Positions 1-12,500 of a stretch of 64,000 nucleotides of DNA are shown here, in pieces. This stretch comes from Siphonodentalium dalli (lineage: Eukaryota; Mollusca; Scaphopoda; Gadilida; Siphonodentaliidae): the NCBI GenBank assembly GCA_032622095.1, contig CP136066.1:227918961-227982960 (forward strand), in the 5' to 3' direction. Position 1 is the stretch's first letter; each line of letters starts with the position of its first letter. The translations under genes and the position numbers were made by a program. Below the pieces are notes generated by a model. It was given only the letters and a program-made list of their open reading frames with translations. It ran no database searches and was not told the origin of the DNA.

Positions 1-530
1 ATCTCATTATTGGAGAGTTATTAATAACGAAAATAAGAACAATATCAATCTATTTTTTCATTAACTTGTTGATGTTAGATTATATTAGGTTTTTACAGAC
101 TTTTAAGTTATTTCGCATGAACCCACTTTGAAGGCCTCGTGTCCCTTTCACTGTACAATCTGATATAAGTTAAGGCCTTAATTACACTCTACTTATACAG
201 ACTTATATACAATATTTTTTCAATAATAAATATTAACATTGAACAATATGCTATATATTAGGCCTATTCATATCAAAATATAAAATTTCATCTCAACAAC
301 CATTATGACTCCAAAAAGGTTATAAACGGCAATTATCCACAAAATCGGCATAAATGAGGCAGAATTGTGGAATGGTAATATTCATTTCACCTGTATTGGA
401 TGTAACCGATGACATGAAAACAAATTGTCGAAAGCAAAGTCTGAAATTTTTTTCCAAGCTAATTTCAGCCAAAATATTTGGCTTAGAATTTAGAAATAAA
501 CTGAAAATGACCGCAATTATTTAGTGTATT
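1..530. other. Unassigned AT-rich sequence
   Basis: No coding exon, repeat or transposon end recognised. It lies downstream of TADA2B. Confidence 0.5.
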
Positions 531-906
531 TTAACCCTTTACCCAACAAACCGGCCAAATAAAGCTGCAACAGCCTAAATTATCTTGGGTCTGTCTCAAT
601 AAAACCATACAAATATGGATATCATTGGAACCGGCTCCTTGACCACATTGTGATGGTTACAGTTATGCCCTGTGCCAATGCATTCTCTTATATATGCGAG
701 TCGACCATAGGTCGCCTCGCATATATAAGAGAATGCATTGGCCTAAAAAAACTTTTTACCATTTTTTCTTACATTCTTTAACAATTTTATAATTTTTAAT
801 GTGTTAAGCCAATGCATTCTCTTATATATGCGAGGCGACCTATGGTCGACTCGCATATATAAGAGAATGCATTGGCACAGGGCCGTTCTGTTGAGTAAAG
901 GGTTAA
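531..906. mobile_element. TTAA-flanked MITE (family T1) with two hairpins
   Basis: Bounded by TTAA (531-534, 903-906) with inverted termini CCCTTTACYCAACA, as in piggyBac-type elements (TTAA target, CCCT ends). Inside are two roughly 69-bp hairpins of the shared cassette (674-742 and 808-876) in opposite order. No transposase. Confidence 0.85.
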
Positions 907-1080
907 AAAATCTATCAACTTCCTGTTTCAAAGAGGACCATGCACTCAAAACCTGTCTCGTCGAAATGTCATTTCTCAGAGCTGTGCAGGCTTCCTACCA
1001 ATTACATCACATCACGTTAAGTTATCTTGGAGCCACTAATATTGAGTTCTGATTGGCACTACATGATGTGGAAAGAGAAT

Positions 1081-1698
1081 GTGACACTCTACAACAGGTA
1101 ATATGTGGACCTGTAGTTAAAGTGACACTCTACAACAGGTAATATATGGGCCTGTAGTTAAAGTGACACTCTACACTACAGGTAATATGTGGGCCTGTAT
1201 TTAAAGTGACACTCTACAACAGGTAATATGTGGGCCTGTATTTAAAGTGACACTCTACACTACAGGTAATATGTGGGCCTGTATTTAAAGTGACTCTACA
1301 CTACAGGTAATATGTGGGCCTGTAGTTAAAGTGACACAGGTAATATGTGGACCTATATTTAAAGTGACACTCTACAACAGGTAATATGTGGACCTATATT
1401 TAAAGTGACACTCTACAACAGGTAATATGTGGGCCTGTAGTTAAAGTGACACTCTACAACAGGTAATATGTGGACCTATATTTAAAGTGACACTCTACAA
1501 CAGGTAATATGTGGACCTGTAGTTAAAGTGACACTCTACAACAGGTAATATGTGGACCTGTAGTTAAAAAAAGTGACACTCTACAACAGGTAATATGTGG
1601 GCCTGTAGTTAAAGTGACACTCTACACTACAGGTAATATGTGGGCCTGTAGTTAAAGTGACACTCTACACTACAGGTAATATGTGGGCCTGTAGTTAA
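1081..1698. repeat. Minisatellite, about 42-bp unit
   Basis: About 15 imperfect copies of a unit containing GTGACACTCTACAACAGG and TAATATGTGGGCCTGTAG. Units differ by short indels (CACTACAGG versus CAACAGG). Confidence 0.92.
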
Positions 1699-1760
1699 CT
1701 GAAACTTTTTTGTCTGCCAGAACCATTCAAAAACCGACCAGAGAAGTCCCCACCTAGGAC

Positions 1761-2358
1761 CTATATGTTAGGGCTTCACGGTTTTTCGGTATTTAGTCAT
1801 ACCGTGGTTTTATTTTTAATACAGTGTAGTCAGTATTGGATTACTTGAATAGTCGGTATATCGCGGCACGCTATATTTTCTTCTTTTAGTCAGTTTTACG
1901 ACAGCAAATGTCAACAAATGAAAAAAATTCCGAGGCAATAACGCGTGCTTGTAAGTAATGAAAGAGAACCAGCGAGACGAAACGAGAACAAGCGATACGA
2001 GAAGATATAACCAGCCCGACAAGACGCCCAGAGCAAAACTGAAGAAAGTGCTAAAAGCATTCACAACAAAGTATCAACGTGTTGTATAATGAAGGGTGTG
2101 CGTTTATAGTCATCTCATACATGCAGCTCAAATTAGTTATGATCACAAGTGACATGCATTGCATTGTCCTATTTGGGTGTGTCGGCGTGACACTACATTC
2201 ACACTCAAATATTGAATTGCGTACTGCATGTTCGATATGATCTTGACTAGCAAAATGTTTGGAAATTATTCTTGACGGTATTTAGTCATACCACGGTATT
2301 TCATCAAATATCGTAGTCGGTATTGTGAAGGTGGATACCGTGAAGCCCTAATATATGT
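1761..2358. mobile_element. hAT-like non-autonomous element
   Basis: Inverted ends TAGGGCTTCACGG (1769) and CCGTGAAGCCCTA (to 2350), flanked by 8-bp duplications CTATATGT / ATATATGT (7 of 8). Internal sequence has ACCG/CGGT-rich subrepeats and no long ORF. A relative lies at 16684-17206. Confidence 0.75.
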
Positions 2359-2820
2359 AATAATTAGATTATTTATTGAATAATGTTGATGTGTGCTCAT
2401 GTAAGCGTACAAAACTGAAGCATATATTAATGTGAAGATGGCAGGTTGTTTTTGTTTATTATTGCACATTATTTTCCAGATTTAGTGTGGTAATTAGTGT
2501 TCTCCTGATCTTGAATTCTGGTAACGAATTCAGACATGAGTAAGCGATTATTATGTCAGCATGGTTTATGGTGGGATAAACAACTTTAAAACTCATTAAA
2601 TTAATTCCATATCAAAGAAAAATGCACAGTGATGATGATTAAGTCTCTTGTGTAATTGCCATGAATTTATCACTGGCTTTTTCAAGGTGGGGTATCTAAC
2701 CCGCAATGCGGATTTGGCTAACAGCCAGTAATTGAATGTCACTGTTAACGTCATAACAAAGGTTACTTGATGAGATTAGATTGTAATTGCACACCGCTCC
2801 TCACACCATTCACTCGTATC

Positions 2821-3670
2821 CATACAAACTAGCCAGATTATAGTGTGCCTGTCATTTGCATAATGAGGTCCCCAGAGGGAGAATTTAGTGACGCTATCCC
2901 GCATAGCGGGCTAGCATCACCAAATTCACCCTCTGGGGACCTCATTCTGCTTGGCATCATCTTCTATGGGAGACATAGTCTCAAATTGAAGTTTCAAAGT
3001 GGTGAATATTGTGATGTACACCCATTGGGAACCTCGATTATGCAATGTGTCATCTGCCAATTTGATGATATAGAGAAACTAAACTAAAAATGAAATAGCA
3101 TCTAACTTTCTGTAGAAATTAGTTAACCCTTTACCCAACAGAACGGTCCTGTGCCAATGCATTCTCTTATATATGCGAGTCGACCATAGGTCGCCTCGCA
3201 TATATAAGAGAATGCATTGGCTTAACACATTAAAAATTATAAAATTGTTAAAGAATGTTAGAAAAAATGGTAATTTAATACCAAACATAAGCAAAGTAGG
3301 CCAATGCATTCTCTTATATATGCGAGGCGACCTATGGTCGACTCGCATATATAAGAGAATGCATTGGCACAGGGCATAACTGTAACTATCACAATGTGGT
3401 CAAGGAGCCGGTTCCAATGATATCCATATTTGTATGGTTCTATTGAGACAGACCGAAGATATTTTAGGCTGTTGAAGCTTTATTTGGCCGGTTTTCGCCG
3501 TTTTGTTGGGTAAAGGGTTAATAAAGAAACTGTCCAGAGAAGATGAGGCCTAAGCCGAATGAGGTCCCCAGTTGGTGAATTTAGTGATCCTATCCCGCGT
3601 CTCTAAATTCACTCTCTGGGGACCTCATTATGCAAATGACCGATACACTATAATCAGGATTGCATACATA
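2821..3670. mobile_element. Double-hairpin hAT-like MITE (family B) with nested TTAA element
   Basis: Flanked by CATACAAA / CATACATA. Contains the family B hairpins built on AATGAGGTCCCCAGAGGG (2862-2947 and 3559-3630). Between them sits a complete TTAA element (3123-3521), so family B inserted first. Confidence 0.7.
3123..3521. mobile_element. TTAA-flanked MITE (family T1), reverse orientation
   Basis: TTAA at both ends with termini CCCTTTACCCAACA. Two cassette hairpins (3153-3221, 3300-3368). It is the inverted version of the copy at 531-906. Confidence 0.87.
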
Positions 3671-3834
3671 CAGTGTAGCACATGTATAAATAAATAACAT
3701 AACTCAAGATGCTTTATGTGAAAACAGTACAAAAATATGAAATATGAAAAATCACGATGACAGACCATGATCTGAATAAAAACGCGAACATCCCAAATAA
3801 ATAATTTACAATATACAAAAATGATTCTCCATGT

Positions 3835-4244
3835 TTAACCCTTTCAGTGCCAGGTCCGAATTTTGTATCAACCCATATACCCTGTGCCAATGCATTCTCT
3901 TATATATGCGAGTCGACCATAGGTCGCCTCGCATATATAAGAGAATGCATTGGCCTAACAATTTTTCATCATTTGTTATTTTTTACAATTTTTTACAATT
4001 TTAATAATTTTGTCTTATATTCTTTAACAGACTTATTTTGTAGGTTTAGTGCCAGGGAATCTTACGTTTTTCATGGGCATAAAAATTATTACTATGAATA
4101 CTTGGTGATAGTTTTGAGTTATAACATGTGTTTTTAAATCTTAATTTTTTAATTTTAAATTTAAAAAAATAATAAATTTAGGGTCGATTTTACAGACCGT
4201 AAATTAGGGCCGATGAGATCGGCCCCTGGCACTGAAAGGGTTAA
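3835..4244. mobile_element. TTAA-flanked MITE (family T2)
   Basis: TTAA at 3835-3838 and 4241-4244, termini CCCTTTCAGTGCCAGG in inverted orientation. One cassette hairpin (3886-3954) close to the left end. The right end has an extra small hairpin (GGGCCGATGAGATCGGCCC). Confidence 0.87.
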
Positions 4245-5021
4245 TATGTTGAAAATTGACTATGAGTCAAAATGGTCTATGGATTAATGAGTCAACGAAT
4301 GAATAATGGGTATTTACAAGGGAAATAGTGACAAGGACCTAATGAATAATCATGAATATATATAAAGGACATATTTGACATGGTTGCCAGCAACTTGATC
4401 AATTCATGAAAGTGGTCATTTTGATTTCCCATCAAACGATACACGTGGCACCGGATAAACAACGTCCTTGCCATATGGGTATCATCACCCAGGTATACAT
4501 GAGGTGGAAAATCAAGATAGTCTTGATGTAAAGAGAAACTGAAAGCTCCAATTACAACAGAATACAATATTATTCATGCTAAATAAAATAATACCAGCCT
4601 CTTCTCCCAAAATGGGCTGCTTCCTCACCATTTTATTGCTTTTTTTGCTAATTTTTCTCAGACTCATTTTTTTTCACTTAAAAAAAAAAAAAAAACGAGC
4701 GGAGGGCAGCAGTTGTAATCTGTTGCTTTAATAATAGTTAACAACAGTCTTTATCTTGTCATTTTTGCAGCCGAGTTCCATAAATCGTCTTGTCTTTGTC
4801 CATGTTCTAATACCCTCAGAGACCCAGAACAAAAAGTTTGCTGTCCAATCCCCCTCCCACCCCATAGAACAGTATTGTAGAAATAATGTCAGAACTAGTG
4901 TCGAGCGAGAAAAATAACATAAAGAAATTAAATTACTTTACCACCATCCCCCAACCCCGTAGAACAGTATGGCAGAAATAATGACAGAACTAGTGTCGAG
5001 CGAGAAAAATAATATTATACA

Positions 5022-5160
5022 ATTATCGCATTGTTTCGAGGTTGACACGAGGAATTGTCAACCCGTGGAAGTCAATATTCACCAAGGCCATAGGCCGAGG
5101 TGAATATTGACTTCCAAGGGCTGACAATTCCTCGTGTCAACCAAGAAACAATGCGATAAC
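5022..5160. repeat. Long palindrome
   Basis: Inverted repeat with arms of about 65 nt, from ATTATCGCATTGTTTC to its complement, around the small loop GGCCATAGGCC. Transposon boundaries are not clear. Confidence 0.85.
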
Positions 5161-5399
5161 TGTTTTATTATATGAAACGCACTTTGATTGGACAAGACGT
5201 TGTGACGTTGTCGCTGGGAAAACCTTATCTATTTTCAGGTCCGATAATAAGTTATGTTAACCCCTGAAGTATCTGACGTCACTCAGAAACTGTTGTTTCA
5301 TTAATGAGGTGAACATCGTTAGATATCTCGATTTTTTTGTTACGTTTTAACATAGGAATTGGGGAAAGAAACTTATGACCATATAATAAAAAAATTAAA

Positions 5400-5736
5400 T
5401 TACTTTAACACCCCCTCCCTGGCCCTGTTTTTTCTCTCCTGTTACCCTGAACACAGATATCATTTAATTACTTTACCACCCTGGCCCTGTTTTTTCTCTC
5501 CTGTTACCCTGAACACAGATATCATTTTATTACTTTAACACCCCCCTCCCTGTTTTTTATCTCCTGTTACCCTGAACACAGATATCATTTTATTACTTTA
5601 CCACCCCCGGCCCTGTTTTTTCTCTCCTGTTACCCTGAACACAGATATAATTTTATTACTTTAACACCCCCCTCCCCGGCCCTGTTTTTTCTCTCCTGTT
5701 ACCCTGAACACAGATATCATTTTATTTAGCCTCATG
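5400..5736. repeat. Minisatellite, about 67-bp unit
   Basis: Five or so copies of a unit containing CTCTCCTGTTACCCTGAACA and CAGATATCATTTTATTACTT, joined by C-rich runs of variable length. Confidence 0.9.
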
Positions 5737-6059
5737 TTAACCCTTTACCCAACAAACCGGCCAAATAAAGCTTCAACAGCCTAAAATATCTTCGGTCTGT
5801 CTCAATAGAACCATACAAATATGGATATCATTGGAACCGGCTCCTTGACCACATTGTGATAGTTACAGTTATGCCCTGTGCCAATGCATTCTCTTATATA
5901 TGCGAGTCGACCATAGGTCGCCTCGCATATATAAGAGAATGCATTGGCCTAATGTGTTAAGCCAATGAATTCTCTTATATATGCGAGGCGACCTATGGTC
6001 GACTCGCATATATAAGAGAATGCATTGGCACAGGGCCGTTCTGTTGGGTAAAGGGTTAA
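5737..6059. mobile_element. TTAA-flanked MITE (family T1)
   Basis: TTAA at both ends, CCCTTTACCCAACA termini, hairpins at 5880-5948 and 5961-6029. The spacer between hairpins is shortened to a few bases compared with the copy at 531-906. Confidence 0.87.
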
Positions 6060-6357
6060 ATTTGATCAAGTGTTTGTGTTCTACTTCCAGTAAACATGAT
6101 TCGAGTCTCGCGTAAACACGATCCGGATTTCTTTGAGTGCCGTAAATATCTCTCTGCACCAAGACTGTGATCAGTAGAGCATGAAATGACCAATGAAAAT
6201 CAGCACCTGAGGTCAAAGGTTAAACTAACCCAAAAACGCCCAAAATATACAAAACTCAATATCAATGATGCAACGATACACTGTCAATATAGAAATTTTT
6301 CGGATGATAAAATGCTAAATTGATGATTGCAACTAGCATGGCATAGAAGCTACACAT

Positions 6358-6450
6358 AATGTTTCAATATTATAATTATAAAGATATGATTACGTCACTC
6401 GTATTCAATATTATAATTATAAAGATATGATTACGTCACTCGTATTTAAA
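6358..6450. repeat. Tandem duplication of about 42 bp
   Basis: Two consecutive copies of a unit with CAATATTATAATTATAAAGA and TTACGTCACTCGTATT. Confidence 0.9.
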
Positions 6451-6719
6451 TTCAGGAAGTACTATTTCTCACTCTCATTTTTAAATTTGCACACTTTAAG
6501 TTCGTGCACAATTCTGATTGAAATCACACTCAAACAGCTCCGCTTACTGAGAAATCAGTTATCTGTCGCATTACAGTCGCTATAAAATTGCTACTAAATT
6601 ATTCGGTACTAAATGTTGAAATTCTTGAAAATATTCAATTATATTGGACATATGAGGTAATACTGGACTCTTTATACACTTTTCGGTGTTTTATTGTTGT
6701 CCTAGTTTGACTTTAAGGG

Positions 6720-6810
6720 TTAAACTACCCTTATGGAGCCCCTCACAGACATGAGCAGACAATACTCAGCAATACAAGCTGTCACCTGTATGGGGCTCCA
6801 TAAGGGTTAA
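6720..6810. mobile_element. Short TTAA-type hairpin MITE (family T4)
   Basis: Ends in TTAA on both sides. Arms CCCTTATGGAGCCCC and GGGGCTCCATAAGGG. Related copies form the tandem array at 34746-35275 and a diverged copy lies at 39297-39390. Confidence 0.7.
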
Positions 6811-6947
6811 AGGCATGGAAAAATGAGTGTGGAAACAATAATTGGTTTTGAAGAACTCCCCCTTATAAGTTTTAAACAGTTTTAATACCGACAAATGTAG
6901 GAGCCATCGAATCATATTGTACTTTTAATATTTAGGCTTTCTCCTCC

Positions 6948-7312
6948 TCGTAAGTCGGGATTTTTTTTACCCTGTATAAGGTCGCCTCGCATATATAAGA
7001 GAATGCATTGGCCTAAATTTTTTTTAAATAAATGTTTCTTAAAAGTTTTAGGACATAAAATAAAAAACATCCATTACCCTGCAGGGAGCCCCACACATAT
7101 ATAGAAGCATATAGAAGAGTGTCGTCTGCTCATGTTTGTCTGGGGCTCTGTATGGGTGAAATTATAAAATTGTTAAAGAATACAAGAAAAAATTATTAAA
7201 ATTGTAAAAAATTGTTAGGCCAATGCATTCTCTTATATATGCGAGGCGACCTATGGTCGACTCGCATATATAAGAGAATGCATTGGCACAGGGTAAAAAA
7301 ATCCCAACTTAC
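6948..7312. mobile_element. MITE with cassette hairpin and nested T4-like insert
   Basis: Inverted ends contain GGGATTTTTTTACCCTGT. The left side has half a cassette hairpin (6977-7012), the right a full one (7219-7287). A T4-like element (about 7070-7160) sits inside. The 13-mer GGCTTTCTCCTCC occurs on both flanks. Confidence 0.55.
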
Positions 7313-7485
7313 GACTGGATTTGATATGGCTTTCTCCTCCCTGTTAATGTGAATGTTGAAAAAGAAATTGTTGAAACATTATGTGTGACTTAAAATTTGT
7401 TTTAGCACCAATTATTGTTAACTTTCAGTGACTTGTAACAATCGAGAAGTTTTAGTAAAAACGAAACAAACTACAGATTGGGGTG

Positions 7486-7641
7486 TACAGTAATGCCCTA
7501 AATAATCGACACCTTAACCACAGCAGAGTTATGGGTAATTTTTCAGGATTTAGTCGGAAATATGGCTTGTTGCCATTCATCGGAAAGCTCACATAATTCT
7601 GCTGTGGTTAAGGAGTCGATTATTTAGGGCATATTACTGTA
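7486..7641. mobile_element. pogo/mariner-like palindromic MITE (family C)
   Basis: Ends TACAGTAATGCCCTAAATAA and its complement, with TA at both borders as for Tc1/mariner/pogo elements. The left arm is complete; the right arm lacks the central part. Confidence 0.7.
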
Positions 7642-7649
7642 GCTGAATA

Positions 7650-7994
7650 GGTCATTGTCGCATGGCTTCGAGCAAAAAGACACCCAGGATATCTCAAACG
7701 TGCAAAAAGACACACAGGATATCCAAGTCTCACCAAACAAGGGGAAATTAGATTAGTCGTCTGCTATATATTTATTAATATTATGATAATTATTTGTTTG
7801 TGATCGGAGTGAAATATCAACGGAATTTAAATGGACATATATACCATCCGCTTTGAGTCTGACTGGCAGCGCAGTTCAGTATTAATAAATCGCAGACGAC
7901 TAATGTAAATTCCCGTTGAGTTTGAGATGCGCGTCTTTTTACATGTTTGAGATATCCTGGGTGTCTTTTTTATCGAAACCATTCTACAATGACC
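7650..7994. mobile_element. Foldback element
   Basis: Inverted arms of about 110 nt starting GGTCATTG and ending CAATGACC. The arms carry AAAAAGACACCCAGGATATC and GATTAGTCGTCTGC; the centre is about 150 bp. It sits between two family C MITEs. Confidence 0.65.
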
Positions 7995-8044
7995 AATTAA
8001 GCATTACTGTAGGGGTGTAGGTACAACTGGCTTCGATAATAATG

Positions 8045-8261
8045 TACAGTAATGCTCTAATTAATCGACCTCTTAACCACAGCAGAATTATGGGTAATTT
8101 TTCAGGATTTAGTCGGAAATATGGCTTGTTGCCATTCATCGGAAAGCTCTCGGGGAGAGCTTTCCGATGAATGGCAACAAGCCATATTTCCGATTAAATC
8201 CTGAAAAATTACCCATAATTCTGCTGTGGTTATGGAATCGATTAATTAGGGCATTACTGTA
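8045..8261. mobile_element. pogo/mariner-like palindromic MITE (family C), full length
   Basis: TA-bordered near-perfect palindrome of 217 bp with arms of about 105 nt, meeting at CTCGGGGAG. Arms contain GGTCGATTAATTAGAGC-type ends and TTTAGTCGGAAATATGGC. Confidence 0.8.
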
Positions 8262-8356
8262 TCTCTAGTGAAACTCCTGCTTTGTGACTTGACAATTTCT
8301 GGAAAACTACAACAACCTCGAACAAGGCAGCAACGGAAGATGTCAGATCATTTCCA

Positions 8357-8817
8357 CGTGTACACAAGCCTGCAAATAGTGTGTCTGTCATTTGCAGAAT
8401 GAGGTCCCCAGAGGGTGAATTTAGTGATGCTATCCCACACAGTGGGCTAGCATCACCAAATTCACCCTCTGGAGACCTCATTCTGCTTAGGCTTCATCTT
8501 CTGGGAAGTATCTATAGTATCAAGTTAAGATTGTTTTTAGTTACATTTCCCTTCTAGGAAGTTTCTATATCCCCTAATTTGCAGAAGATAAAATTCATAA
8601 TTGAGGTGCCCAATGGGTGAACATCACCAACTTCAACTGGGGAACTTCAATCTGATCCTAGGTCTGCCATATCAGTTGCGGGCCTAAGCAGAATGAGGTC
8701 CCCAGAGGGGGAATTTAGTGATGCTAGCCCGCTATGCGGGATAGCGTCATTAAATTCACCCTCTGGGGACCTCATTCTGCAAATGACAGACACGCTATTT
8801 GCAGGCTTGCTTGTACA
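8357..8817. mobile_element. Family B double-hairpin hAT-like MITE
   Basis: 8-bp flanks CGTGTACA / CTTGTACA (7 of 8). Ends CAAGCCTGCAAATAGTGTG and its complement. Hairpins at 8396-8486 and 8693-8779 each fold AATGAGGTCCCCAGAGGG arms. Confidence 0.8.
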
Positions 8818-9054
8818 CTGTAACTGTTAGGAATGATCCTGATTTTGAAGTTAATTATCGGTTGTTGGAGCTGATAATTAGTGTCCAAAACGTAACTCAC
8901 ACCAGGTTCAATATGAAGCTGTGATTTGAACATTCCTGGAAAATGACGTCGTAACTACGATCTTGAACGAAGCAGCGATGGAGGACTGGAAAATGACGTC
9001 GTAACTCTGATCTTGAACGAAGCAGCGATGGAGGACATCAGAATATTTCCACTT

Positions 9055-9147
9055 CTACATCCCCTACTAGAGATACACCCCCATAGTAGAGTTACATCCC
9101 CTACTATAGTTACACCTCCTACTAGAGTTACATCCCCTAGTAGAGTT
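9055..9147. repeat. Short tandem repeat, about 17-bp unit
   Basis: Five diverged copies of CCCTACTAGAGTTACAT. Confidence 0.8.
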
Positions 9148-9156
9148 ATAAGATCT

Positions 9157-9419
9157 AAGAAAACCAGAGTTCACGCTGTCGGTGGTCAAATTGGACAATG
9201 GTTAGTTTTTTTTTCTTCGAAAATGGCGAAATTAAATTATTTTTGGACAAACCTTTACAAATAGTTTCAAGCATATTAGGGCTGCAACGATTCATTGTGA
9301 ATTCAATACATCGCGATACACTTGTACACAATAGATTCTGAAATTGACCCAAAAAATTCAGAAATGACCAAAAAATTGGCTAAAATAATTTCCCGGCCAG
9401 AGTGAACCCTGAAGAATAC
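9157..9419. mobile_element. hAT-like element in the TADA2B 3' UTR region
   Basis: Ends CAGAGTTCACGCTG and the complement of CAGGGTTCACTCTGG, flanked by AAGAAAAC / AAGAATAC (7 of 8). The element (9165-9411) starts 52 bp after the TADA2B stop on the transcript. Confidence 0.65.
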
Positions 9420-9462
9420 TGACACTTTGTGATAAATGGAGGGAAATTAAGAAGAACGAACA

Positions 9463-9585
9463 TCACGTCACTCCAATCCAACCATTGTCCTCCAGGAAAC
9501 TTATGATTTTCCGTCGATGAGTTTTGTCCAGAGAACTTGGGTATCTGATTTTAACTGGCATTCCTTGTCTTCTCTGTACATAATC
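9463..9585 (-). CDS. TADA2B: TADA2B exon 17 (SWIRM end, stop)
   Basis: 123 nt after CTTTCCATTGTAG, ending in TGA. Encodes DYVQRRQGMPVKIRYPSSLD ... KIISFLEDNGWI, matching human DHLQKRQG...YLDKVLKKRILNFLTESGWI. A hAT-like element begins 52 bp past the stop, in the expected 3' UTR. I could not place a polyadenylation signal. Confidence 0.94.
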   Translation of the reverse strand, partial: DYVQRRQGMPVKIRYPSSLDKTHRRKIISFLEDNGWIGVT

Positions 9586-12500
9586 CTACAATGGAAAGAT
9601 TATTCATCTATATATAACCTATCTGAAATATAAAATGTGTGAAGAAATTAAGTTTTATTTATCTATATATCACCTGTCTGAAATATAAAATATGTGAAGA
9701 AATAAAGTATTATTTATCTATATATAACCTGTCTGAAATATAAAATGTATGAATAAATAAAGTATTATTTATCTATATATAACCTGCCTGAAATATAAAA
9801 TATGTGAAGAAATAAAGTTTTATTTATGTTAAATCCTTCCATCACTGTAGCTTCACTACAAGTAAGTTTTCTTATTAATCATCGCAAATTATGCTATGCC
9901 CATTTAACAACTCATTCGTTATGTAAGATAAGATAAGATTTATTAACCCTTTCAGTGCCAAGTCCGTTTTTTGTATCAACCCATATACCCTGTGCCAATG
10001 CATTCTCTTATATATGCGAGTCGACCATAGGTCGCTTCGCATATATAAGAGAATGCATTGGCCTAACAATTTTTCTTCATTTGTTATTATTTTTTACAAT
10101 TTTAATAATTTTTTCTTATATTCTTTAACAGACTTATTTTGTAGGTTTAGGGCCAGGGAATCTGACGTTTTTCATGGGCATCAAAATTATTACTATGAAT
10201 ACTTGGTGATAGTTTTGAGTTATAACATGCCCCTAAGGTTTTATCCAGTTTGTTTTTAAATTCGCTATAGCATGCTTAAGCATACCCAAAATAAATTCAA
10301 CCCAAAAAAATCTAAAAGAAACAAAAAAAACATGTTTTTTAAAATATTTTTTTAGGGCCAATTTTACAGACCGTAAATTAGGCCCGATGAGATCGGCCCC
10401 TGGCACTGAAAGTGTTAAAACAAACCATAAAACAATGGTGTCTGTCCTCAGAGCATCATTAACCATCGAAATTCAAGTTGAATATTTGTCACTGAAATGT
10501 GCATTCTGATTGGCCGAGAGCTACTAATTGGAATATTTGTCACTGAAACAAGCAATCTGATTGGCCGAGAGCTGCTAATTGGAATATTTGTCACTGAAAC
10601 ATGCAATCTGATTGAGTAAATTCACAAACTGTTCTCTAGCTGGAATCCTGGAAATCCAACAAAACAATACAATACGTTCAATCTCCTAATATTTTATGTT
10701 CAATTATGCAATTTCTACACAATGTCTAAACTCTAAATTCTACTAAAATTATAAAATGAACGGTTTGCTGCTGCTACTAATAATAAGATGCAGAAATTGA
10801 AGATTGTGACAACAGATGAAGAGAAAAGACAGCTCGTGCAAATGCTACGTGGATATATGGAAAGTGTGAAGAAGAGAACTAAATCAAAAGAGGTTTCCAC
10901 ACCATGCAAGAAGATGCCAACACCGCACCCAAATTATTCAAAATCAGGGAGTTCCATGGACACACAAGTTTATAGCCAGTGACCCAATAACGAAATAAGA
11001 ATTTTGTCTAAATGTATGTTATGCTGCAGCCCCTGTATTCCAGGAATTGCCACCATTTAAAAGGTACGTAAAATAATCCCGATATACTGGGAATAACTCT
11101 TAAATAGTTGATTGTAGAACATTATAGAATGGGACGTTTGAACCCTAGAAGAAACATAATCAGTGTTCGCGCTGGACCAAAAAAACTTCTGGCCAAAAAA
11201 GTGGCGAAATGAAATTTTTAGAGGCCAAATAAAAAAAATTCTGCCAAATGTTTTTTTGGCCAAATTAAATCCTGATTTTCTGGGCTCACAATAGATGACT
11301 AAATCATATTTTTTAAATATATAACTCTCTGACTATGTCGCGTCGCTGACATGTTCAACAACTAATCAAGTAATGGGCTGTGTTAGTTATCATTGCAATT
11401 TTCTCCGAAATAAAACAGTTCTGTTGCTTATTATTATGAGGTGTTGAGTACAGTAATGCTCTAATTAATCGACCTCTTAACCACAGCAGAATTATGGGTA
11501 ACTTTTCAGGATTTAGTCGGAAATATGGCTCGTTGCCATTCATCGGAAAGCTCTCGGCTCGTTGCCATTCATCGGAAAGCTCTCGGCGAGAGTCTCCAAT
11601 GAATGGTAACGAGCCATATTTCCGACTAAATCCTGAAAAGTTACCCATAATTCTGCTGTGGTTAAGAGGTCGATTAATTAGAGCATTACTGTACCTGTTG
11701 TTGTATTGATAACCTTTATGTTGTGAAGCCCATTTGTTGCTATAAGATGGGAGGCAGTTTGCGACACATTATGTAACTGACATGCCATCGCAGGTACATA
11801 AATGCAATGCAATGTATTTCATCTTTCAGACTGCCTAATCAACAAACTGTGATATAACAAGTGTACAGATTAAGGTTTTTGACGATTAGTAATCGCCTTT
11901 GTACAACCATCACCATTCAATCAACGCTCCAATTACAAAATAAATTTGGGTTCTCATTGTATGTGTCTGAAGTACGAAACCTGTGCATAAAAAAACCGGC
12001 ACTATTTTGTCCATTTGTGGTGAAAAAAAAAGGTTTGGCCAAATGGAAATTTTTTTGTGATCACTTTCGAAAAAAAATGGCTAATGGCCACCAACAGCGC
12101 GAACACTGAACATAAGGGATGATATGGTTCCAATGGTTAATAAAGTAAAACCCCAGCCATTTAACTTCAGGTGTGGAGCATGATGTACTTTTAGAGAAAG
12201 GCATAAATAAGATAGGCGTGTTTCCCCTAACAAGTTAGAAATGTTACAATCTGGGGGGGGGGGGGGGGGGGGGGGGGTTCGGAAGAACAATTTATTAGTT
12301 TCCAAATCCGTTTTCTACATTATATATGTGAGGTTTAATTAAGTTTAATTCTGCTGTGGTTAAGGAGTCGATTATTTAGGGCATTACTGTAGTTCCAGGT
12401 AAAAATGTATGTAATTTCAAGGAATAATAAAGTGTTTCATATATTGCACTGCATACAATACATTTGATGGTTATGCTAACACTAACAGGAATATTCATAA

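Noticed and set aside
743-949. Many ORFs sharing RIYKRMHW or CILLYMR
   Set aside because: Translations of the transposon hairpin cassette, present on both strands by palindromy.
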